Below, piece by piece: positions 7,577-18,143 of a DNA stretch of 64,000 nucleotides. The stretch is taken from assembly GCA_964420125.1 (NCBI GenBank), contig CAYQQQ010000019.1, positions 1 through 64,000 on the forward strand. Direction: 5' to 3'. The stretch comes from CAYQQQ01 sp964420125. GTDB taxonomy: Bacteria; Actinomycetota; Acidimicrobiia; Acidimicrobiales; Microtrichaceae. Each line of letters opens with the position of its first letter. Position 1 is the first letter of the stretch. The notes under the pieces were generated by a model. The model did not search any database, was not told the origin of the DNA, and was given only the letters and a program-made list of their open reading frames with translations. The translations under genes and the position numbers were made by a program.

Positions 7577-9628
7577 ATGGATGGACTGGCCGTGCTGATC
7601 GCGGTGGGTGTCGTGGGGCTGCTGGTGCTGCTGATGCTGCTGCTGAGCTTCCACTCGATCGGGCCCTCCGAGATCGGTCTGGTGACGAAGCGGATCGGCC
7701 GCAAGCTCGGCGAGGACCAGCTGATCGCCCTGAACGGCGAGGCGGGCTACCAGGCCGACCTGTTGATGCCAGGGCTCCGACTCAAGGTGTGGCCGGTGTT
7801 CAAGGTCGAGCGCTACCCGTGGGTGCAGGTGCCCCCGGACCACATCGGGTTGGTCATCGCCCAGGTGGGCCATGCGCTGCCGACCGGCCACAAGTCGGCG
7901 ATCTACCGCCCCGAGTTCGGCAACTTCGCCGACCTGCGGGCCTTCCTCTCCGGCGGAGGCCAGCGGGGCGTGCAGCGACCGGTGCTGCCGCCGGGCACGA
8001 CGGTGCCGATCCACCCCGTCGGCTTCGTGGTGACCACGAGCAGCCAGATCTTCGGCAAGGTGATCTCCGACACGACGCTCTCGGCGGTCGACCAGGTCGA
8101 TCCTGCCGCGCTGCGGGTCACCAACATCACCCCCCAGGGCGACAAGGACATCGTGGGCGTCGTGACCACCCTCGAAGGTCCACCGTCGGCCGACATCGCC
8201 AGCCGCATCAGCGGGTTCTCCGACGTGACCGCCATGGAGCAGGCGGGCACCGGCACCGCCAGCCAGGTGATCCAGGCGGTGCTGCGATCGAAGAACGACC
8301 TGCACGACAACTACCAGAACTTCCAGGCGTTCCTCGACAACGGCGGGTGCATCGGCCTGCAGCACGACCCGCTGCTCTACGGCTCGTACCTGCTCAACCC
8401 CTTCCTGGTGCGGGTCGAGCTGCGGGAGATGCTGGTGGTGCGCCAAGGCGAGGTGGCCGTCATGAAGGCCTACGTCGGCCTCCCCACCGAGGACACCTCG
8501 GGCGCGGAGTTCAAGTTCGGCTCGATCGTGAAGCCCGGCCACCAGGGGATCTGGTCGGAGCCGCTGCGCACCGGCAAGTACCCGCTCAACCCCCGCATCT
8601 ACGAAGCGGAGATCGTCCCCACGTCGATCCTCACCCTCAACTGGTCGCACGCCACCTCGGAGGCCCACAGCCTGGACGAGCGGCTCGCCCCGATCGACGC
8701 GAAGTCGAAGGAGGCCTTCACGTTCAGCATCGACCTGCAGGTGCAGATCCACGTACCCGACACCCGGGCGCCGAAGGTGATCTCGATGGTGGGCACGATG
8801 CAGAACCTGGTCAACGAGGTGCTGCAGTCGGCGGTGGGCAACTACTTCCGCAACAAGCTCCAGACCCTCGGTGCCACCGAGTTCATCGAGAAGCGCGACG
8901 AGGTGCAGAACGCGGCGGAGGGCTACATCCAGCAGTACCTGTCGCGCTACGAGGTGGAGACCCGCGGGGTGTACATCCAGGACGTCGTGTTCCCCGCCGA
9001 CCTCGTGCAGGTGCTGACCAGCCGCGAGATCGCCGCCCAGGAGCGCGCCACCTTCGGCCAGCAGCGCGAGGCCCAGGAGGCGAGGGTGAGCCTGGAGCAG
9101 CAGCGGGGCGTCGCCGACATGCAGGCCCAGCTCGCCCAGGCGAACGTCTCGATCGACATCGAGCGCTCCCGCGCCGAGGCAGCCCGGGCGCGCGCCGATG
9201 GCGAGGCCTCGGTGATCACCGTCACCGGCTCCGCGGAAGCCACGCGCACGCGCGACATCGGCAACGCCAACGCTGCGGCCGAGGAGGCGTTGGGCCTGGC
9301 ACGGGCCAAGGGCTTCGATGCCCAGCGTCGAGCCATCGGCTCCGAGCAGACGGCGCTGGTGGCCACGCTGCGCGAGGTGGCTGCCGGCCACGTGAAGATC
9401 GTGCCGGACATCCAGGTCGGTGGTGGCGGCGGCGTGATGGACGGGGTCGGCGCCCTCCTGATGCGGGCGCTCGCCGACCACGGGCGTGACGGATCGGGCC
9501 CCGAACAGGGCTCCAACGGCGATCGACCCGAGGCCGACGCGGTGCCCGCGGAGTCGCCGCCAGCGGCGGCCCCGGCATCCTCCGCCTCGCCGACACCCCC
9601 GTCGTCCCCGACAGATCCAGCCGCGTGA
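7577..9628 (+). CDS. SPFH/band-7 (flotillin-like) membrane protein
   Basis: A 683-residue protein with one N-terminal membrane span (about 3-25, Leu/Val-rich). An SPFH/prohibitin domain follows (from GPSEIGLV through the region around 450). A coiled-coil rich in Gln, Ala, Glu and Arg spans about 460-590 (QQREAQEARVSLEQQRG), ending in a Gly-rich turn and a disordered Pro/Ala/Ser tail. This is the flotillin architecture, which organises membrane microdomains. The ATG at 7577 has AGGCAGG seven bases upstream; a GTG directly before it is possible. It has an inserted segment (FLDNGGCIGLQHDPLLYG) within the SPFH region. Clients are unknown. Confidence 0.85.
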   Translation: MDGLAVLIAVGVVGLLVLLMLLLSFHSIGPSEIGLVTKRIGRKLGEDQLIALNGEAGYQADLLMPGLRLKVWPVFKVERYPWVQVPPDHIGLVIAQVGHALPTGHKSAIYRPEFGNFADLRAFLSGGGQRGVQRPVLPPGTTVPIHPVGFVVTTSSQIFGKVISDTTLSAVDQVDPAALRVTNITPQGDKDIVGVVTTLEGPPSADIASRISGFSDVTAMEQAGTGTASQVIQAVLRSKNDLHDNYQNFQAFLDNGGCIGLQHDPLLYGSYLLNPFLVRVELREMLVVRQGEVAVMKAYVGLPTEDTSGAEFKFGSIVKPGHQGIWSEPLRTGKYPLNPRIYEAEIVPTSILTLNWSHATSEAHSLDERLAPIDAKSKEAFTFSIDLQVQIHVPDTRAPKVISMVGTMQNLVNEVLQSAVGNYFRNKLQTLGATEFIEKRDEVQNAAEGYIQQYLSRYEVETRGVYIQDVVFPADLVQVLTSREIAAQERATFGQQREAQEARVSLEQQRGVADMQAQLAQANVSIDIERSRAEAARARADGEASVITVTGSAEATRTRDIGNANAAAEEALGLARAKGFDAQRRAIGSEQTALVATLREVAAGHVKIVPDIQVGGGGGVMDGVGALLMRALADHGRDGSGPEQGSNGDRPEADAVPAESPPAAAPASSASPTPPSSPTDPAA

Positions 9629-9634
9629 GCTGAC

Positions 9635-11149
9635 TCACCCAGAGGTCGTCGGGATGCCGAGGAGCTCGAGCGCGGCGGCCAGGGTGGCGCCGCGCTCGCC
9701 GGAGGTGTCGAGCGTGAGCGCCTCGGTCCACGGCTCGGCCCGGGCCGCCAGCGCGCGGGCGATCCCGGGGGTGGCGTCGGATGCGCCGGCGGCTGCGGCA
9801 CCCTCGGGTGCGCCGAGGCGTCGAGCGACCCGCTCCGACGCCACTGCGGGGTCCAGCTCGCAGCGCAGCTCGTGCAGCTCCGAGTGGGTGGCGACGGCCA
9901 CCTGGCGGGCCCAGGTGCGGTGCTCGCTGGTGGTCCAGCTGGCGTCGAGCACCACCGATTCGCCGAGGTGCAGCAGGTGCTCGGCCCGGCGCATCAGCTC
10001 GCGGTAGGTGCGCTCCGTCACCTCCGGGGCGTACAGGCCGTGGTCGAGGGAGGCGCCTCGATGATCGGAGCGCGCCACGCCCTCGAGGTCCTTGCGCAGC
10101 TCGTCGGAGGAGAGCGTCGTCGCCCCCAGGGCATCGGCGACGGCGGCGGCCACGGTGGTCTTGCCCGTGCCGGGAGCGCCGCCCACCAGCACGAGGCGCA
10201 CGGTGGCGGCCCGCAGGTGGTCGAGGCACTGGTGGAGTCGGAGGCGGGCCTCGGCTGCAGCCTCGCGGCACTGGTCGTCGTCAACCTGGAGGGAACGCAG
10301 GCCCCGGACCTTGGCCCGAACGAGGGCCCGCTGTGCGACGTAGAAGTGCAGGAGGGAGCGGGGGTGGTGCTCGGCGGTGAGCTCGTCGTAGGTGCGCACG
10401 AGCTCGTCGGCGGCGCCGGACCCGCCGGGGAGCGCCTCCAGGTCCATGGCGAGGAAGGCGAGGTCGGCCAGCACGTCGCCACGTCGCAGGTCGTCGTCGA
10501 AGGCGAGGCAGTCGAGGATGCGGGGCCCGTCCGGGAGGCAGAAGATGTCATCGGCCAGCAGGTCGCCGTGGCCGTCCACCACGTGGCCCTGCGCGATGCG
10601 GGCCTCGAACAGAGGGTCCCGGGCGTCCAGGTAGTCGAGCGCGCGCTGTCGGACCTCGGCGAGCAGACCCGGATCGTGCACCGGCCGCCCGTCGCGGACC
10701 TGTGCGGTCATCTGGTCGAGGTTCTCCGCCGTCCAGAGCTGTCGCAGCCATCCCACCCGGGCGACCCGGGCGGCGCCGGGGTCGGCGGGGAGCGACGCGT
10801 GGAAGCGGGCGAGCACCCGGGCCACCTCACGCACGCGGTCGACGAGCTCGTCGGAGCCGGCCAGCGCGCTGAGCCGCCGCGACGAGGGAAGTCGCCGCAT
10901 GACGATCATGTGGTCGACGACCTCCCCCCGCTCGAGGATGGGGCTCACGCCGAGGTAGACGTCGGGGCTGAGCCGGCAGTTGAGGGCCACCTCCCGGTGG
11001 CAGGCGCGAGCGCGCAGCTCCATCGAGGAGTAGTCGAGGAACTCGGTGCGGATGGGCTTGAGGATCTTGAAGGCCCGATCCGAGGTGAAGAACACCCAGG
11101 AGATGTGGGTCTCCGCCACCGCTGCGGCCGGGGGAGGCGTCGATGCCAT
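9635..11149 (-). CDS. Fusion of aminoglycoside-phosphotransferase-like domain and P-loop kinase
   Basis: A 504-residue two-domain protein. Residues ~1-320 form an APH/choline-kinase-like fold, with HGDLLADD as the catalytic loop and ILDCLAFDDD as the metal-binding segment. Residues ~330-504 form a small-molecule P-loop kinase, with Walker A GGAPGTGKTT and a downstream Asp-containing VVLDASW. The family is widespread and usually annotated as bifunctional aminoglycoside phosphotransferase/ATP-binding protein; its true substrate is not established and resistance should not be assumed. The canonical catalytic-loop Asn (HxDxxxxN) is Asp here. It is convergent with the SPFH gene, six bases apart. 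Confidence 0.82.
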   Translation of the reverse strand: MASTPPPAAAVAETHISWVFFTSDRAFKILKPIRTEFLDYSSMELRARACHREVALNCRLSPDVYLGVSPILERGEVVDHMIVMRRLPSSRRLSALAGSDELVDRVREVARVLARFHASLPADPGAARVARVGWLRQLWTAENLDQMTAQVRDGRPVHDPGLLAEVRQRALDYLDARDPLFEARIAQGHVVDGHGDLLADDIFCLPDGPRILDCLAFDDDLRRGDVLADLAFLAMDLEALPGGSGAADELVRTYDELTAEHHPRSLLHFYVAQRALVRAKVRGLRSLQVDDDQCREAAAEARLRLHQCLDHLRAATVRLVLVGGAPGTGKTTVAAAVADALGATTLSSDELRKDLEGVARSDHRGASLDHGLYAPEVTERTYRELMRRAEHLLHLGESVVLDASWTTSEHRTWARQVAVATHSELHELRCELDPAVASERVARRLGAPEGAAAAGASDATPGIARALAARAEPWTEALTLDTSGERGATLAAALELLGIPTTSG

Positions 11150-11158
11150 GATCGGACC

Positions 11159-12409
11159 TTACGGCTGGGCAGGGGCGCCCGGATCGGCGCCCACGGCTTC
11201 GCCTGGAGCGGGTTCCGAGCCGGGCGGGGCCTGCTCGCCGGTGGTCGTCACCGCGCCGAGGAGCCCGAACCCGCTGAGGGGGAACACCAGCACCGAGAGC
11301 ATGCCGGCCGCCAGCAGCGCCGTGGCGTTGTCCGGATGCATCCGATCGGTGGTGAGGCCGATCTCGGTGATCACCACGATGAGGGGCAGGGCGGTGGCCT
11401 GGAGGAACACCAGGGCCCCGCGGTGGCGGAGGTCGAGCACGCCTCGGTAGGCGAGGAGCGCCGGAAGCCCGCGCACGACCAGCAGCAGCGCCAGGAAGCC
11501 CAGAGCGCGCAGGATGAGCGTCGGCTGCTCCACCAGCGCCGCTGCGTCGAACTTCATCCCGCTGACGATGAAGAACACGGGGATCAGGAACCCGAAGCCG
11601 ATCGACTCCAGGCGGGGCATCAGCGCGGCGTCCTCCGTGTGGCGCAGCGCCAGGCGGGCGATCAGGCCGGCGCTGAACGCGCCGAGGAGGGTGTCGAGGC
11701 CCAGGTCGGCGGCGAGCACCACCATGAGGGTCACCATGAGCAGCACGACCCGCACCGGGAGCTGGGCGGAGGTGGTGAGGTGCCGCTGCATCATGGCGAT
11801 CCACCGGGGCGGGTGGGGTCGGCCCGCCACCCAGGCCAGGGCGAGGGCGACGAGCACGAACGCGACCATGAGGAGGGCCTCGTGCAGCGGGCTCTCGGAG
11901 CTCAGCAGGAGAGTCACCGCCAGGATCGGTGCGAACTCGCCGACGGAGCCCGCCGCGGTCAGCAGGGAGCCGAAGGACGTGTGCAGCAGGCCCCGGTCGC
12001 GCAGCATCGGCATCAGCGTGCCCAGGGCGGTGGAGGTGAGGCACAGGCCGACGAGCAGCCCGGAGACGACGGCGCCTTCGACCATGAGCACGCCGCCGAC
12101 CGCCAGCGCCAGCGCCAGGGTGATCGCCCAGGAGATGCCGGCCCGGCGCAGCGGGGTGCCGCGGATCTCGGTGAAGTCGATCTCGTAGCCCGCGAGGAAG
12201 AACAGGAAGGACAGCCCCAGCACCGAGAGGTAGGCGATGAAGTCGCCGACCTCCGCGAGGTCCAGGACGTGGGGGCCGATGAGGATGCCGAGGAGGAGCT
12301 CGAAGAGCACGCTGGGCACCCGCCAACGGCGGAAGAGCTCGGCGACGATGGGGGCGGCCACCGCGGCAGCGGAGATGACCAGCAGGGATCGTGCGGTGTC
12401 GCTGTCCAC
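11159..12409 (-). CDS. Kef/CPA2-type cation:proton antiporter
   Basis: A 416-residue integral membrane protein with about 12 hydrophobic helices. It has the monovalent cation:proton antiporter-2 pattern (FELLLGILIGPHVLDL, FFLAGYEIDF, GAFSAGLIARLAL). There is no cytoplasmic TrkA-N/RCK domain, so it is the short form of the family. I chose GTG at 12409: TAGGCT on the minus strand (12417-12422) lies exactly seven bases before it, suggesting a leaderless transcript. The longer open frame upstream runs over the divergent fumarase gene. Likely K+ or Na+ efflux coupled to proton influx; the ion is not predictable. Confidence 0.85.
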   Translation of the reverse strand: MDSDTARSLLVISAAAVAAPIVAELFRRWRVPSVLFELLLGILIGPHVLDLAEVGDFIAYLSVLGLSFLFFLAGYEIDFTEIRGTPLRRAGISWAITLALALAVGGVLMVEGAVVSGLLVGLCLTSTALGTLMPMLRDRGLLHTSFGSLLTAAGSVGEFAPILAVTLLLSSESPLHEALLMVAFVLVALALAWVAGRPHPPRWIAMMQRHLTTSAQLPVRVVLLMVTLMVVLAADLGLDTLLGAFSAGLIARLALRHTEDAALMPRLESIGFGFLIPVFFIVSGMKFDAAALVEQPTLILRALGFLALLLVVRGLPALLAYRGVLDLRHRGALVFLQATALPLIVVITEIGLTTDRMHPDNATALLAAGMLSVLVFPLSGFGLLGAVTTTGEQAPPGSEPAPGEAVGADPGAPAQP

Positions 12410-12441
12410 CGTCGACAGCCTACGGGGGTCATGATGGGTAC

Positions 12442-13845
<1,404 letters not shown>

Positions 13846-13877
13846 GCCGTCGGGGGAACTGCGGCGGGGGAGGGCGT

Positions 13878-13893
13878 GTCGCCCACGGGCGAC
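13878..13893. terminator. Hairpin after fumC
   Basis: GTCGCCC / GGGCGAC separated by AC (effectively 6 base pairs with a 4-base loop), located 33 bases after the fumC stop and directly upstream of a TAGCCT -10-like box (13897-13902) for the next gene. Probably a terminator. Confidence 0.4.
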
Positions 13894-13930
13894 CTGTAGC
13901 CTGCGCTCGACGACCAGGAGGCTGACCAGG

Positions 13931-14386
13931 ATGAAGGTGCTGATCGGAACCGACGGATCCGACGACGCGGTGGCGGCTGCCGCGGAGGGGGTCCGGTTGC
14001 TCGCGCCGCCCGAGAGGATCGTCGTGGCGTGCGTCGTGGAACCTCCCGGCGAGGTCACCGCAGGGGCCGAGTCGGGGTTCGCCGGAGGGATGGCCAGCCC
14101 CGGCGAGGTGGATCGGGCCTGGAACGAGGCCCGCAAGGAGGCCGAGGCAGCCCTCGCCCACACGACGGCGGTGCTCCCGCAGGGCGCTCCCGTGGAGACC
14201 GCGACCCCGCTGGGCAGCCCCGGTCCTGCCCTGGTCGACTTCGCCGAGGAGATCGGTGCCGACGTCATCGTCGTGGGCTCGCGGGGCCAGGGCGCGCTGA
14301 AGCGCCTGCTGCTGGGGTCGGTGAGCAGCCACGTCCTGCACAACGCGCCCTGTGCGGTGGTGGTGGTGCGCCCCCACGACAGCTGA
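13931..14386 (+). CDS. Universal stress protein (UspA family)
   Basis: A 151-residue single-domain Usp. The fold starts with MKVLIGTDGSDDA, and the ATP-binding signature G-x2-G-x9-G-S/T is present as GSRGQGALKRLLLGSVS near the C-terminus, indicating the nucleotide-binding subclass. AGGAGG (13916-13921) lies nine bases before the ATG. It is followed after 12 bases by the serine-hydrolase gene on the same strand, so the two may be co-transcribed. The role is stress or metabolic signalling; no partner is indicated. Confidence 0.92.
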   Translation: MKVLIGTDGSDDAVAAAAEGVRLLAPPERIVVACVVEPPGEVTAGAESGFAGGMASPGEVDRAWNEARKEAEAALAHTTAVLPQGAPVETATPLGSPGPALVDFAEEIGADVIVVGSRGQGALKRLLLGSVSSHVLHNAPCAVVVVRPHDS

Positions 14387-14398
14387 GCTCGACCGGCG

Positions 14399-15352
14399 AT
14401 GGGCACCAGGTTCGAGGAGACGGCGGAGCAGCTCCTGGCAGGGGGACCGCAGCTGGGTCGCACCGATGCGGTGGTCGTCAGCCGCCGGGGCGAGGTGGTG
14501 CTGGAGCTCTACGGCGAGGGCGTCGACCTCGACACGCCGCTGCGGAGCTGGTCGATGGCCAAGAGCATGTTGCACGCTGCGGTGGGCATCCTGGTGGGTC
14601 GCGGCCAGCTCGAGCCCTGGGCACCGGCGGCGGTCCCGGAGTGGCAGGCACCGGGTGATCCCCGAGCGGAGATCACCTTGGCGCAGCTGCTGGAGATGCG
14701 GCCGGGTCTCCGCTGGGCGGAGGACTACGTGGACGGCCACAACTCCGACGTGATCGAGATGCTCTTCGGCCGCGAGTGGACCCCGGTCGCCGACACCGGC
14801 GGGTTCGCGGCGTCGATGGAGCTGGTGGCGGTGCCGGGCAGCACGTTCAACTACTCCAGCGGCACCACCAACATCATCTCGCGCCTCGTGCGTGATGTCG
14901 TCGGCGCCGACGACGACTACCGCCGATGGCTGCGGGAGCACCTCTTCGATCCGGTGGGCATGACGTCGGTCGATCCCGTCTTCGACGAGGCCGGCACCTG
15001 GATCGCGTCCTCGTACGCCAACTGCACCGCCCGCGACTTCGAGCGGTTCGGCCGGTTGTACCTCGACGGTGGCCGTGCGGGTGGCGTGCAGGTGGTGCCG
15101 TCGGAGTGGGTGCGCACGGCGACGGAGGCGGTGTCGAGCGACGAGGACGGCAAGCGCTACTCCTGGCACTGGTGGGTGCTCGACACCACGCCGTGGGAGG
15201 TGTTCCACTGCGCGGGCTACCAGGGGCAGTACATCCTCGTCGTCCCCGCCCTGGATGCGGTGGTGGTGCGCACCGGGGAGACCGACGCAGGGCTGCGTCC
15301 CCACCTGGTCGGCGTGCTCGGGGAGCTGATCGGCGCCCTGGCGGACGACTGA
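14399..15352 (+). CDS. Beta-lactamase-fold serine hydrolase
   Basis: A 317-residue class C beta-lactamase/DD-peptidase-like enzyme without a signal peptide. The nucleophile motif is SMAK (Ser52-Lys55). A second-motif candidate, NYSSGTTN, occurs near residue 148, and the C-terminal beta strand is HCAGYQGQYI. Members of this family act as esterases or amidases on varied substrates; cytoplasmic location argues against antibiotic resistance. It follows the UspA gene closely. Confidence 0.85.
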   Translation: MGTRFEETAEQLLAGGPQLGRTDAVVVSRRGEVVLELYGEGVDLDTPLRSWSMAKSMLHAAVGILVGRGQLEPWAPAAVPEWQAPGDPRAEITLAQLLEMRPGLRWAEDYVDGHNSDVIEMLFGREWTPVADTGGFAASMELVAVPGSTFNYSSGTTNIISRLVRDVVGADDDYRRWLREHLFDPVGMTSVDPVFDEAGTWIASSYANCTARDFERFGRLYLDGGRAGGVQVVPSEWVRTATEAVSSDEDGKRYSWHWWVLDTTPWEVFHCAGYQGQYILVVPALDAVVVRTGETDAGLRPHLVGVLGELIGALADD

Positions 15353-15368
15353 GGGCGCCCGGGCCCTC
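15351..15368. terminator. Putative bidirectional terminator hairpin
   Basis: GAGGGC, 6-base loop, GCCCTC between the convergent serine-hydrolase and molybdopterin-oxidoreductase genes; no U tract. Confidence 0.5.
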
Positions 15369-15371
15369 GTC

Positions 15372-17642
15372 TCAGCGGCTCGGCTCGTCCGCCGGAGGCT
15401 CCGCGGACCCCGGCAGCCCGACCGGCGTGACCTCGACCGGCACCGCGGTGAGCACGGCGTTGCCCGAGAGGGGATCCAAGGTGCCCGCGTCGGTGAGGAC
15501 GTTCACGTTCACCCCGGGATGCTGGGAGGCGACCTTCATGCGGGTCCCGGAGGCGTCGTGTCCCCAGCCGTGGGGCAGGCTCACCACCCCCGCGGCCATG
15601 GAGTCGGAGATCTCCACGGGAGCCACCACCTGGCCGACCCGAGAGCGCACCTCAGCTGTCGAGCCGTCGGTGAGCCCGAGCCGCTCGGCGTCCTCGGGGT
15701 GGACCTGGAGCGTGCAGCGCAGCCGGCCCTTCACCAGCACCTCCACGTTGTGCATCCAGGAGTTGTTGGAGCGCAGGTCGCGGCGACCCACCAGGACCAG
15801 CCGAGGCCGCTCGCGAGCGGCGGCCCCCAGGAGCCGGTCCAGGTCGGCGAGGATCGGTTCGGGCGCGAGCTCCACGGCACCGCTCGGGGTGGAGAGGATG
15901 TCGGGCAGCTGCGGCACCAGGGGTCCCAGATCGATGCCGTGGGGGTGCCGGGCGAGGTGCTCGAGGGTGAGGCCGTCGGGCACGGCTCCGAAGCGGTCCC
16001 CGTGCTGGCCGCTCCTCAGCAGGACCTCGAGGGCTCGGTCCGCCGGGTGGGTGGCCCACAGGTGCGCACGCAGGTCGGCGGGGTCGCGCCCCTCCATCTC
16101 CGGGCCGCCCTTGCCGACGGCGTCCCTGAGCAGCGTGTCGAGCACGAGGTCGTAGACGACCGTCGGATCGGCGTCGGCCCCCATCCCCATGGCGATGAGC
16201 GCCAGCCTGGCGAGGATCTCCGTCTCCTCAGGCCCCTGAGGGTCGTACAACGGCGGCGACCAGTTGGCGACGTTGCGGACCGAGAGGGCGTAGAAGGCCA
16301 GGTCGTAGTGGCTTCTGGCCAAGGGTCCGGGAGGGGGCAGGATCACGTGGGCGTGGCGGGTGGTCTCGTTGAGGGCGGGGTCCACGCTGACCATCAGGTC
16401 CAGCGATCCCAGGGCACGCTCGAGCTGCTCGCTCTGGGGCGTGGACCTCGCCGGGTTGCCGCCGACGGTGAACAGCGCCCGCAGCTGTCCGGGTCCGGGT
16501 GCGAGGATCTCCTCGGCCAGGCAGGCGACGGGGAGCTCGCCGTTGGCCTCCGGCCGGGCGCTGACCCTGCTCGCCCACCGACCGGTGAGGTAGCCCCGAC
16601 CTCCCGGGCGGGAACGGGCCTTGAGGTGCGCCGGAGAGGGCCACATCGCCCCGCCCGGGCGGTCGAGGTTGCCCGTCAACACGTTCAGCAGGTCGACGGC
16701 CCAGGCGGCGAGGGTGCCGAACTCGGTGGTGTGGGTGCCGATCCGGCCGTAGACGGCGGCGCTCGGCGCGGCGGCGAGCTCCTGGGCGAGCCGCCGGATG
16801 GTGTCGGGGTCGATCCCGGTGGCGGGGGCGACCACCTCGGGGGTGAAGGGGCGCACAGCACCCAGGGCGGCGTCGAGGCCGCGCAGGTGCACCTCGATGG
16901 ATCCGGGGTCGACGAGGTGCTCGGCGTCGAGGACCTGGGCCATCGCGACCAGCAGGAGGGCGTCGGTGCCGGGACGGATGGCGTGGTGCTCGTCGGCGTG
17001 CGTCGCGGTGGCGGTGCGTCGGGGGTCGATGACCACGACCTTGCCGCCTCGGGCGCGGATGGCGGCGAGGCGCCCGGGGAAGTCGGGGGCGGTGCAGAGG
17101 CTCCCGTTCGACTCGTGCGGGTTGGCGCCGAGCAGGACGAGGTGCTGGGTCCGGTCGAGGTCCGGCACGGGGATGGTGAGCTGGTTGCCGAACATCAGGC
17201 CGCTGGCGACGTGCTTGGGCATCTGGTCGACGGTGGAGGCCGAGAAGACGTTGCGGGTGCCGAGTGCCTTGATCAGGGGCCGGCCGAGCAGCACGTTGTG
17301 GTGGCCGTGGGCGTTCGGGTTGCCGAGGTAGATGCCGAGGGCGTCGCGTCCGTGGGCCTCGGCGATCGGCAGCAGCCGCTCGGCGATCGTGGCGAAGGCC
17401 TCGGGCCAGTCGACCTCGTCGAAGGTCGTCCCCCGGCGAACGAGGGGGAGGCGCAGGCGGTCCGGGTCGTCGTGCACCCGGTGCAGCACTGCGCCCTTGG
17501 GGCAGAGGAAGCCGTGGGACAGCACGTCGTCCCGGTCGCCGCGGATGATCCGGACGCTGCGGTCGTCGTCGAGGTGCACTGCGAGGCCGCAGGTGGCCTC
17601 GCAGAGCGGACAGGTGCGGTGGTGAACGGACGGATCGGCCAC
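15372..17642 (-). CDS. Molybdopterin-dependent oxidoreductase with N-terminal [4Fe-4S] site
   Basis: A 756-residue member of the DMSO-reductase/formate-dehydrogenase superfamily. An N-terminal cluster motif C11-x2-C14-x3-C18-x28-C47 binds one [4Fe-4S]. The Mo-bis-MGD catalytic domain follows (NPNAHGHHN, STVDQMPKHV, GANPHESNG) and then a C-terminal dinucleotide-binding domain (LPHGWGHD). There is no Tat signal, so it is cytoplasmic. No Cys or Sec is visible at the usual Mo-ligand region (YLGNPNAHG), so it is not a classic formate dehydrogenase; the substrate is unknown. The start is GTG at 17642 with GGAGG upstream. It lies 21 bases after the CMD-like gene, probably one operon. Confidence 0.88.
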   Translation of the reverse strand: MADPSVHHRTCPLCEATCGLAVHLDDDRSVRIIRGDRDDVLSHGFLCPKGAVLHRVHDDPDRLRLPLVRRGTTFDEVDWPEAFATIAERLLPIAEAHGRDALGIYLGNPNAHGHHNVLLGRPLIKALGTRNVFSASTVDQMPKHVASGLMFGNQLTIPVPDLDRTQHLVLLGANPHESNGSLCTAPDFPGRLAAIRARGGKVVVIDPRRTATATHADEHHAIRPGTDALLLVAMAQVLDAEHLVDPGSIEVHLRGLDAALGAVRPFTPEVVAPATGIDPDTIRRLAQELAAAPSAAVYGRIGTHTTEFGTLAAWAVDLLNVLTGNLDRPGGAMWPSPAHLKARSRPGGRGYLTGRWASRVSARPEANGELPVACLAEEILAPGPGQLRALFTVGGNPARSTPQSEQLERALGSLDLMVSVDPALNETTRHAHVILPPPGPLARSHYDLAFYALSVRNVANWSPPLYDPQGPEETEILARLALIAMGMGADADPTVVYDLVLDTLLRDAVGKGGPEMEGRDPADLRAHLWATHPADRALEVLLRSGQHGDRFGAVPDGLTLEHLARHPHGIDLGPLVPQLPDILSTPSGAVELAPEPILADLDRLLGAAARERPRLVLVGRRDLRSNNSWMHNVEVLVKGRLRCTLQVHPEDAERLGLTDGSTAEVRSRVGQVVAPVEISDSMAAGVVSLPHGWGHDASGTRMKVASQHPGVNVNVLTDAGTLDPLSGNAVLTAVPVEVTPVGLPGSAEPPADEPSR

Positions 17643-17663
17643 GGGGCCTCCGGCGGTCGTCGG

Positions 17664-17987
17664 TCAGCTGGCGGCGATGTTCTCGGCAGCCACGACCATC
17701 CGGGCGGTGCCGATGATGGGGGAGATGGCGGTGAGGACCCCGAGGAGCTCGTCGGCGGTCACCTCTGCGTCCATCAGCTCGGTGTTGACGGCCCAGGCGG
17801 TGGGCCCGGAACCCATGGCGGCCATGGCGGCGGCGCGGACGAGGAAGAAGGTCCGGGCGTCGAGCCCGCTGGCCTCGAAGATCCCCTCGTTGAGGTGGGC
17901 GGCGAGGCCGAGGGCTCCTCCGCGGGACTCCAGCAGGGCCCGCACGTCTTCCAGCTCGGTGCGTGCCGCATCGTCGGCGTCGTTCAT
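17664..17987 (-). CDS. Carboxymuconolactone-decarboxylase-like protein lacking cysteines
   Basis: A 107-residue all-helical protein with the CMD/AhpD-like pattern (hydrophobic helix FFLVRAAAMAAMG, then acidic turn LMDAEVTADELLGVLTAI). It contains no cysteine at all, so the CxxC peroxidase centre of AhpD is absent and peroxidase activity is not expected. The ATG at 17987 has GGGAG upstream. First gene of a likely two-gene operon with the molybdopterin oxidoreductase. The homology call is moderate and the function unknown. Confidence 0.7.
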   Translation of the reverse strand: MNDADDAARTELEDVRALLESRGGALGLAAHLNEGIFEASGLDARTFFLVRAAAMAAMGSGPTAWAVNTELMDAEVTADELLGVLTAISPIIGTARMVVAAENIAAS

Positions 17988-18143
17988 GGGGGCTCCCGGT
18001 GTGTCGGCGGGCTGCTGCCGGTTCGTCCGGCGGTGGGAGCGTAGCAAGGCCTGACGCGGTCGATGGCTCGCACCCTGACGTGCCCGTTCGGGTGGTGGCG
18101 ACGATCCGGGGTCGGCCTGGGCTGCTGCGGCTACGGTCAGGCC

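Noticed and set aside
9635..11149. Aminoglycoside resistance gene
   Set aside because: The family is a housekeeping-type fusion with an altered catalytic loop; no resistance context.
14399..15352. Beta-lactamase conferring resistance
   Set aside because: No signal peptide and only the general SxxK fold; more likely an esterase.
15519..18044. 841-codon plus-strand frame opposite the molybdopterin oxidoreductase
   Set aside because: Shadow of the real gene; composition artefact.
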